From Bacillota bacterium (lineage in GTDB: Bacteria; Bacillota; Sulfobacillia; Sulfobacillales; Sulfobacillaceae): a stretch of DNA of 64,000 nucleotides. The stretch spans positions 1 through 64,000 of the forward strand of contig JAIMBD010000012.1 in assembly GCA_023511625.1 (NCBI GenBank). The letters are read 5' to 3'. Below the pieces are notes generated by a model. The model had not been told where the DNA came from, did not search any database, and saw nothing but the letters and a program-made list of their open reading frames with translations. A program made the translations under genes and the position numbers. Positions 35,750 through 46,100 of this stretch are shown piece by piece (the stretch's first letter is position 1; each line of letters starts with the position of its first letter).

Positions 35750-36886
35750 ATGGTGGCATCTAGACGTAGAGGCTGGCTTGGGGTGGGACTTTTGGCGGTG
35801 GCGATGGGCGGGTGCGGCACGCCCTCCACATCGCGCCCCACACCGTCTTCGGTCGCCCCGGCGCCTGCTCCTTACGCCGCGAGTCGATCATTCGCTCCCC
35901 CCGCCCCGGCCTCGGGCTTCCCCGCACCAGGTCTTGAGCCCCTCACCGTTACGGCGCTTCACTTTCTTACGCCGCGCCAAGGGTGGCTCTTTGCGGCGTG
36001 GAAACAGAACGGGGCTCGTTACGGTGGCTTTTTCGGGACCGAAGACGGCGGGCGTCGGTGGCATTCCCTTCTGGCTTGGCGCGGCGCCCCACCCTGGCAT
36101 TTCGCCGAGTCCGGCCCGAACCTTCTCCCCATTGCCCTGACCTTCTCCGACCCCCGGCATGGCGCCGCCCTCGTGCCTCTGGGCGCCGGGGCCTGCCAGG
36201 CCGAGTTCGGCCTGCTCCGCACCGACGACGGCGGTCGGCATTGGGCCGTGGCGGGCACCGTCCTCGGCAGCGATGGGCCGGTGAGCCTCGCCTTCGCCAC
36301 GGCCGCCTCGGGCTGGATCGGCAACGGTTCGTGCGCGGGCGCGTATACCAGCGTCGCCGCCACCCGCGACGGCGGACGCCACTGGAGCCGGTGGACCGCC
36401 TATTATCCCGCGAAGCCCGACACGCCGCTTGCTCCCACTGCCACCGAGGTGGCGGCCATCTCTTCGCAAGAGGCGTTTCTCGTCAGCGCATACTGGCGCT
36501 ACAGCTCTCCGCCCGCCTTGGCGCCGGTTATCCAGGTGCTGAGCACCGCCGACGGGGGCAGGTCGTGGACGGCGCGCCTGATACCCACCCAACCCCTTCG
36601 CGGCCGCGTCATCGCCCTGGCCTTCAGCGCCCCCGGCACCGGCTGGGTGGTGGCCGAGACCGGCTCGCGCGTGAGCTTGGACGCCACCACCGATGGCGGC
36701 CGGCGTTGGATCCCCCTTTCCCTGCCCGTTCAAGCCGGAGCCTACGGCCCCGTCGACCAGGTCACACCGGCCATCGGCTATCTGGTGACCGCCTCGGCCC
36801 CCGGCGTCGCGCCCCCCACGGCGGAGCTTTGGGGCACCGACAACGGAGGGCAGTCTTGGACTCCCCTCGCCCTGCCTGCCCCCTGA
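35750..36886 (+). CDS. BNR/Ycf48-like repeat lipoprotein
   Basis: A 378-residue exported lipoprotein. The N-terminus ends in the lipobox VAMGGC (Cys about 22), followed by a Pro/Ser/Ala linker. Six Asp-box turns follow: TEDGGRRW, TDDGGRHW, TRDGGRHW, TADGGRSW, TTDGGRRW and TDNGGQSW, each closing a blade of a beta-propeller of the Ycf48/sortilin type. I choose ATG 35750 because GAGGAGG lies 9 bp upstream; ATG 35741 lies directly on that site. Surface binding or assembly factor; substrate unknown. A decayed paralogue is at 61702-62898. Confidence 0.83.
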   Translation: MVASRRRGWLGVGLLAVAMGGCGTPSTSRPTPSSVAPAPAPYAASRSFAPPAPASGFPAPGLEPLTVTALHFLTPRQGWLFAAWKQNGARYGGFFGTEDGGRRWHSLLAWRGAPPWHFAESGPNLLPIALTFSDPRHGAALVPLGAGACQAEFGLLRTDDGGRHWAVAGTVLGSDGPVSLAFATAASGWIGNGSCAGAYTSVAATRDGGRHWSRWTAYYPAKPDTPLAPTATEVAAISSQEAFLVSAYWRYSSPPALAPVIQVLSTADGGRSWTARLIPTQPLRGRVIALAFSAPGTGWVVAETGSRVSLDATTDGGRRWIPLSLPVQAGAYGPVDQVTPAIGYLVTASAPGVAPPTAELWGTDNGGQSWTPLALPAP

Positions 36887-36915
36887 CGGCCAAAGAGGAC
36901 ACCTGCGCTCCCCTC

Positions 36916-37689
36916 TTACGCCTCTAATCGGTGCATTTCCTTGCGCAGGCGCTTTAAGATGCGCTTTTCCAGGCGCGAGATGTACGACTGGCTGATGCCG
37001 AGCTGGTCGGCCACCTCTTTTTGCGTGCGTTCCCGCCCGTCGCGGAGCCCAAAGCGCAGCTCGAGGATGCGGCGCTCGCGCCCGGTCAACTTCCCCAAGG
37101 CCCGCCGCAACAGCACTTTGTCGACCTCATCCTCCAACCGCTTGTAGATGAGGTCGTTGTCCGTCCCCAAAACGTCCGACAACAAGAGCTCATTGCCGTC
37201 CCAATCGACGTTTAAGGGTTCGTCGAAGGAGACCTCGTAGCGCACGCGGGCGTTTCGCCGCAGGTACATCAGGATCTCGTTTTCGATGCACTTTGACGCG
37301 TAGGTGGCGAGCTTGATGCGCCGCTCCACGTTGAAGGTGTTGACGGCTTTGATGAGGCCGATGGTGCCGATGGAGACCAGGTCCTCGATCCCGATTCCGG
37401 TGTTCTCAAACTTGCGCGCGATGTAGACCACGAGCCTAAGGTTGCGCTCGATGAGCACTGCGCGCACGTCGTCTTGGCCGAGGCTCAGAAGGTGCAACAG
37501 GTCGTTCTCCTCGTCGGCAGTCAACGGCGGCGGCAAGGCCTCGCTGGACCCGATGTAGTGGACGACCTCCTCGACCTCCTCCGTCCACTCCCCGAGCCAC
37601 CACCGGCGAAGGTCCAGGCGAGCCCCCCACCACGCCTCCCACCACTTGTGCCAGCGACGGGAGAGTTGTTCCGCGCGGTCCTGGATCAC
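36916..37689 (-). CDS. sigE: RNA polymerase sporulation sigma factor SigE (pro-form)
   Basis: A 257-residue mother-cell sigma factor made as a precursor. From [12 protein letters not shown] onward it follows Bacillus SigE closely: [65 protein letters not shown] (not contiguous copies), and region 4 [22 protein letters not shown]. The N-terminal pro-segment is about 20 residues longer than in Bacillus and rich in Trp and Arg ([20 protein letters not shown]). Start GTG 37689 overlaps the spoIIGA stop (GTGA). Confidence 0.94.
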   Translation of the reverse strand: MIQDRAEQLSRRWHKWWEAWWGARLDLRRWWLGEWTEEVEEVVHYIGSSEALPPPLTADEENDLLHLLSLGQDDVRAVLIERNLRLVVYIARKFENTGIGIEDLVSIGTIGLIKAVNTFNVERRIKLATYASKCIENEILMYLRRNARVRYEVSFDEPLNVDWDGNELLLSDVLGTDNDLIYKRLEDEVDKVLLRRALGKLTGRERRILELRFGLRDGRERTQKEVADQLGISQSYISRLEKRILKRLRKEMHRLEA

Positions 37690-38561
37690 GCGCCCACCAC
37701 CCCCTGGTTCCACGTCCGGCGCCGCGCCTCCGGCGCCACCAATGCCCGGTACCCGCCGCGGGGCGAAAGGGGGCCAACGGCAAACCCGGCCATCACGGGT
37801 ACCAGCTCCTGCCAGGCCCCGGCCCCATCCCAGGCCCAGGCCCGGTCCACTGCCACCACCGGCATCTGCCCCGGACCGGCCACCGTCGCGTACCGCACCA
37901 CCCCAGCCCGCTCCCGCCACCGCTCGGGCGGAGACCCCATGCGCCCGGCCAGCACCGCCTCTGCCCACCCGCGCACCTCCTCCGGTACCCAATCCCGGAC
38001 TGCATCCCATTCCACCACCGCCACCGGCCGCCCGCTGACCGGATCGCGCAGGCGGTTTCCGCTGTCCCACAACATCGCGAGCTCCACGCGGCGGCCTCCG
38101 AGTTCCAATCGCAAAAGCCCGTAGTGGCGTATCACCGCCGCCCCGCGCGCCGACCACCGCGGCGCCCACCAGCCGACGCCCGCCACCGCCACGGCGGGGA
38201 CCCACCGGCTGGCCGCGGCGGCCCCATCGGGTCCGACCCACGCCGCCAAGGCCCAACTCAGCCCGGCAGCTCCGAGTCCCATTCCCCAAAAGGACAGCAG
38301 GGCCCGCAAGAAGCCGGGGCGCGACATCGACCCGAGCCCGATGCGCAACATCAGGCACGGCCAGACGAGTTCGAGCCAACCGGGAAACGCATAGCGGTTG
38401 CCGCGCGACAATACCCATAGGAGGGGAAGGGTTCCGGCGGCCGCCGCCGCCAGCAGCGGGCCCACCCGCACCCGCCGACCGCTCCAGCGCCCTGCCGCCC
38501 ACACCAAGGCGGCGTCCCAGCCTCCGTTGATCGCCAGCGTGGGCCATGCCCAGACCGTCAC
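37686..38561 (-). CDS. spoIIGA: sporulation sigma-E factor-processing peptidase
   Basis: A 291-residue membrane-bound aspartic protease that cleaves pro-sigma-E. The N-terminal half has five or so helices; the C-terminal domain contains [17 protein letters not shown] (about 172-188), whose DSGN is the catalytic aspartate motif. Start GTG 38561 follows GAGGGGGG by 7 bp and gives the expected beginning in a helix; an ATG nine codons upstream is possible. Forms an operon with sigE. Confidence 0.9.
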   Translation of the reverse strand: MTVWAWPTLAINGGWDAALVWAAGRWSGRRVRVGPLLAAAAAGTLPLLWVLSRGNRYAFPGWLELVWPCLMLRIGLGSMSRPGFLRALLSFWGMGLGAAGLSWALAAWVGPDGAAAASRWVPAVAVAGVGWWAPRWSARGAAVIRHYGLLRLELGGRRVELAMLWDSGNRLRDPVSGRPVAVVEWDAVRDWVPEEVRGWAEAVLAGRMGSPPERWRERAGVVRYATVAGPGQMPVVAVDRAWAWDGAGAWQELVPVMAGFAVGPLSPRGGYRALVAPEARRRTWNQGVVGA

Positions 38562-40119
38562 GGAAGAGCCCCCCTCGTGGTATCTCATGGATATGGCGCA
38601 GGCCGAGTCTGTATGTCTTCCTGCCCGTCGGCCCCGGCGCCGTCGGGTACTGATTGTAGGGACGAGGGCGTAAAAACCCTGTCACTTCGGCCAGTCCGGC
38701 CCCAAGAAGTGGACGACAAAACCCCTGGGACTCCGCCTTGCCCCCCGGCATTTGCCCATGGAACCGGTAAGCCGCGCCGCCGAGGGCTGCTTGCTCGACG
38801 GGACGCGCCGCAAAGGACGCCGGACTTTCGGGCCGGAGGGCGCCTCGTGACCAAAAATGCGGCGGCCGAAGCCCGAGATTTCAGTCCCCTCGCTTCCGCC
38901 CAAAGTGCCGAGGAAAGAACCCCGTGAAAACGTTTGCTAAAGTTGCGGTGGCCAAAAACGCGAGGCGGCGCGCTGGCAGGCCGGCTTCTGAATCGTAGGC
39001 GCTTCGCCTAAGGGCTTGGGCTCGCCATCGGGATGGGCACGTGGGCTATGGCCGGGAGGGTGCAGTAGATCGTCAGCGAATGCGTTCCCACGCAAAATGG
39101 ACCTGGCGGTTGGGGCCGTCGTGGCGGGCAAGAGCCGCCGTCGTACTCCTTATGGCCCCGTTGATAACAGAATCGCCCGACGTATTCACGCGCGGCCCGG
39201 GCGTCGCGGCGATCAGGCGCAGGCCACGGTTGACCGCGGTGCGTTGGCGCCAGGGTAAAACAGTGGCCCGTGACGGCAACCCCACCAAGGCATGGGCCGC
39301 GAGCACATCCGGGCGATGGTGTGGGGCAATTTGACCCGTCAACCCGAGCGAACGCATCCGTGCCGAGCGTGTAGCAAAGCCAATCTTTTGGAGATCGGCC
39401 GGTGGCCATCCCCCCGGCGACCCCCTCGAGCGAATCCAGGGGGAAAGCTTTTACACCGCAGCCGGAAACACCGTCCCCGTCGGCGTGGTGGAACCCGGTC
39501 TTTGCGGCCATACCGATGGGCCAGTAAACGCAGAGCCCGCGGTGTAAGCCCGAAATGGGTGTCATGGTCCGAGGTGCGGTGGCGACTTCCGTCTGCCCGC
39601 AAACCCTGCGCCGGCTTCTCGTCATGAGGCGCTCCCGCCGACTCCCTCGGGACGGAAACGGCCCGAGGTCAGGACACCCGGCTGCCGGAGCGTTCATGGG
39701 TCGTCCCCGCGCTGCCCACCTGGGCTTCGCTGGCGACCTCGGTCTTTAGCTGGCGATTTCGGTCGGCGAGTTCCGTCCACCCTGCGCTCGGCCGAAAGTT
39801 CCGAGAGACGGACTTCACGCTGCGCTTCACCCGCCCTCTTGGCCTGCGCGCAGTCGAAACGGCCCAGCGGGATGAAAAGCCCCTCCGACGGGCACCGGCG
39901 AAAAACCGGGCCTCCAAAAGCCCGGCCCACCCTCCGCCGGCTGGGCCGAGGCCGCCGACTGCCCGCTCCGCCCTCTTTGTAACGGCCACTCTCAACACGT
40001 GGCGAACGGGCTGGTCGTTGGCCTGCGAGAAGGGGTCGGGGCACAAACCCCTACGGGAACGGCCGGCAGAAGGCGTTCACGGTCCTGGCATCTCTGTCGG
40101 CGCCATCGCCACCCACGAG
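38562..40119. other. 1.6-kb intergenic stretch without recognisable gene
   Basis: No frame on either strand shows a family motif, ribosome site or consistent codon use. Fragments such as a minus-strand GHKEYDGGS segment near 39130 are faintly transposase-like but too weak to call. Probably decayed DNA. Confidence 0.45.
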
Positions 40120-40175
40120 GTGTCATCCGGATGTGATGCCCGTGTCATGAAGCTGTCACGGCTGCGCCTGATTAT
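40120..40175 (+). promoter_or_regulatory. activator-type promoter with four 11-bp-spaced heptamers
   Basis: Heptamers GTGTCAT (40120), ATGTGAT (40131), GTGTCAT (40142) and CTGTCAC (40153) are spaced exactly 11 bp. Ten bases after the last, GATTAT (40170-40175) is a -10 candidate; there is no separate -35. Such phased direct repeats bind OmpR-fold activators: PhoB boxes and SARP (AfsR/ActII-ORF4) sites. The downstream gene starts at 40381. Confidence 0.7.
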
Positions 40176-40380
40176 GGGAGGTAAGGCGCGCCTGCCACTG
40201 CGGGACGGTTGCGTGGCCATGGCCGCCGCCCGGTGGCGGCACCTCCCCCGCACACAAGCCGGGGCAGTCCCCATGGGCCACAGCACCCCGGAGCCCTGCC
40301 CCGCCCCAAGCGCGCCACATCCCGGAAGAAAGTGAAGTGAGTCACCCTATGAGATTCCCCACGAAAGAGGTGCTCTGCCC

Positions 40381-43059
40381 ATGGTTCGGCTGAGGCGGAC
40401 ACTTTTGGCATGCGGCCTTGCGATCGGATGGTTGGGCGCAGGGACGGCCCCCGCCTGGGCCGCAACCGGCCCGCCGACGGCGGTGTGGATCACGGCGCAG
40501 CAAGGAGCCGAGACGGCGGTCATCGGCCCCGAGGGCTACCAGCTGACGCCGGGGCCGTTGCAAGGCGGCTATGCGCTGTCCGGCACCTGCGGCAGCGGCG
40601 CCGCATGCACCCCCGGGGTCGCCGTGACCCTAGAGCGCGGAAGTCTCGCGCTGCTGGACGGCTGGGCCCCCGCTGCCGGGGTGCTCCCGCCCCCGCTCCC
40701 CGTCCCGGCCCCGGGGGTGGGCGTTTCGACCGGCGGCTCGTCCCTATCCAGCGCCCAGCCGCTCCTCTTGGGCGGCAGTGGCACCGGGCCACCCATCGCC
40801 GTGGCGGCGACGAACCCGGTCCCGCAGGCCGGTGAGAAGGTCTCCCAACCGCGCCAGGCCGCCCACCTTCTGCCGGCCGACGCCGGGGTGTGGCCGCCCA
40901 GCACCTCCGTTCCACCGGGCTGGACCCCGTCGGTGACGCTCACCCCCAGCACGTCCTACGCCGCGGTGGGGCAGACGGTCACCTTCACGGCGTCCTACAT
41001 CCCAGGATCCAGCGCTGCGGCCACCCAGGAGTCCTACGCCATCTTTGACGAGACCACCGGGCAACTGCTGGGCACGTGCTCCAGCAACCCCTGCACGGTG
41101 ACGGCGACGAGCACCCAAACAGGTCGGCACACCTACATGGCCGTGGTCGACGAGGAGCCCCTCTCGCTCGGGGAATATGTCACCTGGTGGCCCGGGCCCG
41201 TGCCGCCCGGGATCCCGGCGGACTGGTCGCCGCAGGTGGCGCTCACGGCAAACGCCGCCGTCGTCCCCGCGGGTCAGCCGGTGACCCTCACGGCCACATT
41301 GCTGAACCCGCAGTCCGTGGGTGGGTGGTATACGGACTATTTCATTGTGGACGGGGATACGGGGCAAGAGGTGGGGCACTGCACCGACAACCCCTGCACC
41401 GTATCCGTGACCTCAAAAACTGCCCGGCAACACGAGTACTGGGCTATAGACACGAACGGAGACCCGGTGTCCCTCGGGGTGCTCGTGAGCTGGACCGGCC
41501 AGGTGGCCTGGCTCCGGCTCCAGGCGGACCCCGCGCAGCCCATCGCCGGGCAGTCGGTGATGCTGTCCGTGGTGCCGGGCGCAGGCGCGCCACTGGGGGT
41601 CGTGGCGGACCGGGTGCAGATCGTCGACTCCGCGACCGGCCAGGCGGTCCCGCTCCAACAGTGCCAGCACGCCCAGCTCACTGCCCTCGCCGGGGAGCCC
41701 CTCTGCACCGCTACCGTGTCGCAGGCCGTGGCCAGCACGCAGACCTACCAGGCGATCGTGACCTTCACGGAGAATGGGGAGCAGCAGGCGGACGAGTCCG
41801 CCCCCCTGACGGTAACATGGGCTGCGCCCCAGGTACCGTGGCTGACGCTCACGGCCCACCCGGCGCAGCCCACGGCCGGCCAGGCGGTGACGCTGACGGC
41901 AGCGGTGGCCAACGGCCCGGCCGCCGCCAACTTGGTCCACAGCCCCTGGACCCTGCAGATCGTGGACTCCGCGACCGGCCAGGCACTCGCCAGCTGCGGG
42001 GACAGCACCCAGACCTGCACCGCCCAGGTGTCGCAGGCGGCCGCCGGATCGGCCAGCTATGCCGTCGACCTGACCACGCAGGCCGGCATCGCAGCGACGT
42101 CGGCGTCGCTCACCGTGGCCTGGGCGCCGGCGCCGGCCTCCTGGCTGACGCTGACGGCAAGCCCGGCGCAACCGACCGCCGGCCAGGCGGTGACGCTGAC
42201 CGCCGCGCCGGGGCCAGACATCCCCCAGGGCATCCAGATCTGGAGCTTGACGTCCGTGCGCTGGCAAATCGTGGACACCGCCACCGGCCACGTCGTAGGG
42301 CAGTGCTTTGAGACCGCCCGCTGCACGGCCACCGTGTCGCAGGCCTCGCCGGGGCCGCACACGTACCAAGCGGTTCTGGACCTGCCGCAGTTGTTCGTCG
42401 CCCAGGGCCTGGCGCAGACCTGGGCCTCGCCGTCGGTGACGGTGACGTGGGCCGCGCCCCAGGTGCCGTGGCTGACGCTGACCGCAAGTCCGGCCCAGCC
42501 GGCGGGCGGTGCGCCGGTGACCCTGACGGCCACCCTCAACCTCTCCCAAACCAACCCGTGGGCGTTCGCGCTCCTCTCCTGGAACCTCGCGATCACCGAC
42601 ACCACGACCGGGCAGACCGTGGCCACGTGCGACCACCAGCCGACCACATGCACCGCCCAGGTGACACCGTCGGGGACGGGGTCCCAGACCTACCAAGCGA
42701 TCGTCACCGCCTCCGGCCTGGGGTCGACGCAGACGGACGCCTCGGCGCCGGTGACCGTGACCTGGCCCGCCCCGAGCCCGTGCGACGAATGGGTGGGCGC
42801 AGGGCAGACCTTGGTGCTGGGGCTGGCACCGCTGCCGGCCTGTGACGGCGGCCCCGTCCAGGTGACCGTGGGACCGGGAGGGCTTTTACTCATCTTGGCG
42901 GCCCCGCCCAACGGAGGATCGGCCTCCAGCGCCGCAGGGGGTCTGGCGGCGGGGCCGCTGGCGCAAAGTGGCCTCCCGTTGCTGGTCGGAAACCCCGCCG
43001 CGGGCATCTCGGCGGGCGGCGCCCGGGCGTCCAGGCTCGTCCCGGTGCCGGCACGATAG
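40381..43059 (+). CDS. large secreted protein with six cysteine-paired Ig-like repeats
   Basis: An 892-residue protein with a signal peptide ending near APAWAATG. An N-terminal module (about 30-96: PPTAVWITAQQGA ... LERGSLALLDGW) and a C-terminal module (about 801-846: CDEWVGAGQTLVLGLAPLPAC) are shared with the protein at 53334-55190. Between lie six Ig-like repeats (about 183-270, 282-372, 376-481, 486-582, 587-692, 697-796), each with a T-x-GQ-x-V-T-L strand, an I-V-D-x-x-T-G-Q turn and a cysteine pair that could form a disulfide (for example GTCSSNPCTV). RBS AAGAGGTG. I know of no named family. Probably a surface or matrix protein. Confidence 0.8.
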   Translation: MVRLRRTLLACGLAIGWLGAGTAPAWAATGPPTAVWITAQQGAETAVIGPEGYQLTPGPLQGGYALSGTCGSGAACTPGVAVTLERGSLALLDGWAPAAGVLPPPLPVPAPGVGVSTGGSSLSSAQPLLLGGSGTGPPIAVAATNPVPQAGEKVSQPRQAAHLLPADAGVWPPSTSVPPGWTPSVTLTPSTSYAAVGQTVTFTASYIPGSSAAATQESYAIFDETTGQLLGTCSSNPCTVTATSTQTGRHTYMAVVDEEPLSLGEYVTWWPGPVPPGIPADWSPQVALTANAAVVPAGQPVTLTATLLNPQSVGGWYTDYFIVDGDTGQEVGHCTDNPCTVSVTSKTARQHEYWAIDTNGDPVSLGVLVSWTGQVAWLRLQADPAQPIAGQSVMLSVVPGAGAPLGVVADRVQIVDSATGQAVPLQQCQHAQLTALAGEPLCTATVSQAVASTQTYQAIVTFTENGEQQADESAPLTVTWAAPQVPWLTLTAHPAQPTAGQAVTLTAAVANGPAAANLVHSPWTLQIVDSATGQALASCGDSTQTCTAQVSQAAAGSASYAVDLTTQAGIAATSASLTVAWAPAPASWLTLTASPAQPTAGQAVTLTAAPGPDIPQGIQIWSLTSVRWQIVDTATGHVVGQCFETARCTATVSQASPGPHTYQAVLDLPQLFVAQGLAQTWASPSVTVTWAAPQVPWLTLTASPAQPAGGAPVTLTATLNLSQTNPWAFALLSWNLAITDTTTGQTVATCDHQPTTCTAQVTPSGTGSQTYQAIVTASGLGSTQTDASAPVTVTWPAPSPCDEWVGAGQTLVLGLAPLPACDGGPVQVTVGPGGLLLILAAPPNGGSASSAAGGLAAGPLAQSGLPLLVGNPAAGISAGGARASRLVPVPAR

Positions 43060-43080
43060 CGACCGCAGGCGGCGCCGTAC

Positions 43081-43118
43081 GTTAGGGGGCATGGGGCCAC
43101 GGCCCCATGCCCCCTAAC
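43081..43118. terminator. bidirectional hairpin terminator
   Basis: A perfect 17-bp stem (GTTAGGGGGCATGGGGC and its complement) closed by CACG lies between the convergent genes ending at 43059 and 43187. The + strand then reads CCCTTTCG. It can serve both directions. Confidence 0.8.
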
Positions 43119-43186
43119 CCTTTCGCGGCCGCCACGCCAGGCCGTCGCCGGCGCCGGCCGGCCCAGGCCCGCTTGCCCCGTGCGGC

Positions 43187-46100
43187 TTAGGACCACGGCA
43201 TGCCGAGCCGCCGGTACCACGCCTCCGCCGAGTCCGCCCACCGCCGCCGCTCCGCCGGATCCTGCACCACCGCGCTCAGCAGCCGCTCGCAGCGTGCCAC
43301 CTCCGGCAGGGCCCCCATGGTCATGAAGGTGGCTCGTGCAGCCTCGATACCTGCGACCGCCTCATCCTCGGACGCCGCCAACGCATGCAGGATCCGGAGG
43401 TTCATCGCGGTTCCGAAGTGGTACCCGTCCCGCTGCGCGATCCGGAGCCCGTGAGCCGCCGCCTCCCGGGCGCGGTCCGGCCGCCCCGCGTCCCGCAGCG
43501 CCTCCGCCAAGTAGGCGTAGGCTCGGTCCAGCAAGATGCGGAATCCTAGCCGCGATCCCAGCGTCACCGCGCGCTGCAGAAGGCCCACGCCGCCCTCCAC
43601 GTCCCCGAGCCGGGCCACCGGCAGGCCGAGGAAGATCAGCGCGATGTATTCCAACGCGTCGTGGTCGCCAGCGCGCAGCGCCGGAAGGAGGCGCCGGCCC
43701 ACGTCGACTGCGCGGGGCCAGGCCTCCTGCTGGGTGTACACGGTCAGGGCATGCAACTTCCCCAGCACCGGCACCATGGGATGCCGCGCGGCGTCCGCTC
43801 CGGCGTCGAGTGCCGCGAGGACCGCCTCGGCCTCGGCGAACCGGCCCAAGGTGGCCAGGGTGCTGGCCCACGTGCCTAGGCACTGGGCGTGCCAGAGCGC
43901 CACTCCGCCTTGCGCCAGCAGGGGGGCGCTGGCCTCAAACTCGACCGCCGCCCGCCGCAAGTCGCCCGCCAACGCATGCAACTGGGCAAGCCGGAGCCGC
44001 ACCATGCCCTCCACCCCGGGCTTGCCGATCCGGCCCGCCCAGGGCACGATCCGCTCCAGGACCTGGGTCGCTCGCTGGAGCTGCCCCTGGATCATCAGGC
44101 CTTCGGTGCGGCGGGTCCACCACGCCACCTGCTGCTCGCCACTAGCCTCGTCGACGGCGTCGATCTCAAGCCGCTGCACGATCTGCGCCGCCTGCCGCGG
44201 CGCCGTGTGCCAGGCAAGCAGGGCCAGCCGCAGCCGCAACTCGACCCACCGGCGGCGGCGATCCTGCGTGACGGGCAGCCGCTGCAGATAGTCCGACGCC
44301 TGCTCCAGCCAACGCATGGCCTCGGCGAACCCCCCCGCCTGCTCGGCGGCCCCGGCCGCCTGCACGGCCCACCGGGCGGCGTCGTCCCACAATCCTGCCT
44401 GTTCCGCATGGTACGCCAGGCAGGCCGCGTCCCAGGCGCCGGCGGCGACCTCGTCCAGCTCGGCGAGAATGCGCCGATGCAGCACATGCCAGGCCACCTG
44501 CGAGAGCTGCCGGCCGGCGACCTCCCGGACCAAATCGTGGCACAGACTGGTCTGAACGCCTCCCAGCCGCCCGTAGATCAGGACCCGGTCGTCGGCGTAA
44601 CGCGCCTCTTGCACGATCCCCCGCCGCAGCAACTCGTGCCAGGCCGCTAGGGCAAGCTCCTCGGACAAGCCCGCCACCCGCCGCAGCAGTTCAAAGGCCG
44701 GCGGGGCCGGGAAGGCGGCCAAGGCGTCGACCATCGCCCGGGCCGGGGCCGAGATCCGGCCGAGCCACGCCTCCACTGCAAGGCCGATGGCGTCCGCCGG
44801 CACCGCCCCCAGCGGCGGGGCGGTCGGTCCCTGCTGCGCCAGCTCCTGCAGCAGGACCGAGACAAACAGGGGATGGCCCGCCGTGCGGCGCCAGACCTCG
44901 TCGGCCTGCTCCACGCGGGCGTTGGGCGCCACCGCCGCCACCAGGCGCCGCACCTCCTCCTGCCGGAACGGCGCCAGCGGCACGCACCGCGCTACGCCAT
45001 CGCGCGCCCAGTCGCCGATCAGCCGCCGGTACTCCCCGCCGAGCTCGTCGGGCCGCACGCTGACCAGTACAGTCACCTGTGGCAGGTCCGCCGCCACCAG
45101 ATGAGTCAGCACTGCCCACGACGCGCTGTCCGCCCACTGCATGTCGTCAATCGCCAGCACGACCCGCCCGCCCTGGGCCGCCCACCCTTGCGCCATCGCC
45201 TCGCACAGCTGCCGGGTCCGGTCGGGCGCGTGGGTGTCCGGTTCCCGATCGCCGACAGCCACGCGGAACTCCGGCACCAGCCATCCCAGCGCGGCCCGGT
45301 GGGGGTCTGCCAACCGTTCCAGCACCGCCCCGTCGAGGCTCCCCCGCACGAGGGCCGCCCACGGCATGAACGGGATCCCCGAAGTCGTTTCATAGCAACA
45401 CGCCCATGCCACCCGCCCCTGCGGGATCTCGCCCCCGGCGATCGCCTCGCAGACATGCCGCAAAAACCGCGTTTTGCCCATGCCGGCCAGCCCTTCCACC
45501 ACCACCAGCCGTGGGGACGGGCCCTGGGCCGCCTGGAGGGCCTCCAGCACCGCACCACCCGCGGGATGCCGTTCCACCCAGGGCGGCTCCCATCCCCGCC
45601 GCGCCGGCAGCTGGCCCACCCGCCATCCCCCTCCGGCGGCGCCGGGCGCGGCCTGAGCGGTCGGCCGCTGGCGCCTGACCGGGCTCGCATCCCGGCGGAT
45701 GGCGTCGGCCAGGGCCACGGTCTCCTCCGTCGGATCCACCTCGAGTTCGCCCCGCAGGCGCTCCTGCCATTGCTCGAAATGCGCCAGAGCCGCCGCGCGG
45801 TCGCCTTCCCGCCAAAGTCCCAGCATCATCCAACGGTGAAAGCGCTCCTGCCAGTAGTCGACCCGGAGGGCGGCCATGGCATGCCGGCGGACGGCCGCCC
45901 AGTCGTCCTGGGCCGCCTCCATCTCGATGATTGCGTCCCAGGCATCCAGCACCCGCGCCTCCCAGTGGTGGCGCTCCTGGCGCAGCCACGCCTCATAGCC
46001 CTCCGCGCCAGCCAGATCGAACCCGCTGAGAAACGGGCCCCGCCACAAGGCCACCGCGTCCAGCAAACGCCCGTACCGGTCTGCGTCGTCGCGGCCCCCG

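Noticed and set aside
39008-39697. Minus-strand 229-codon frame in the 38.6-40.1 kb gap that looks faintly like a DDE transposase.
   Set aside because: Only a few residues resemble such proteins, with no ordered set of motifs, unlike the IS110 and IS21 remnants.
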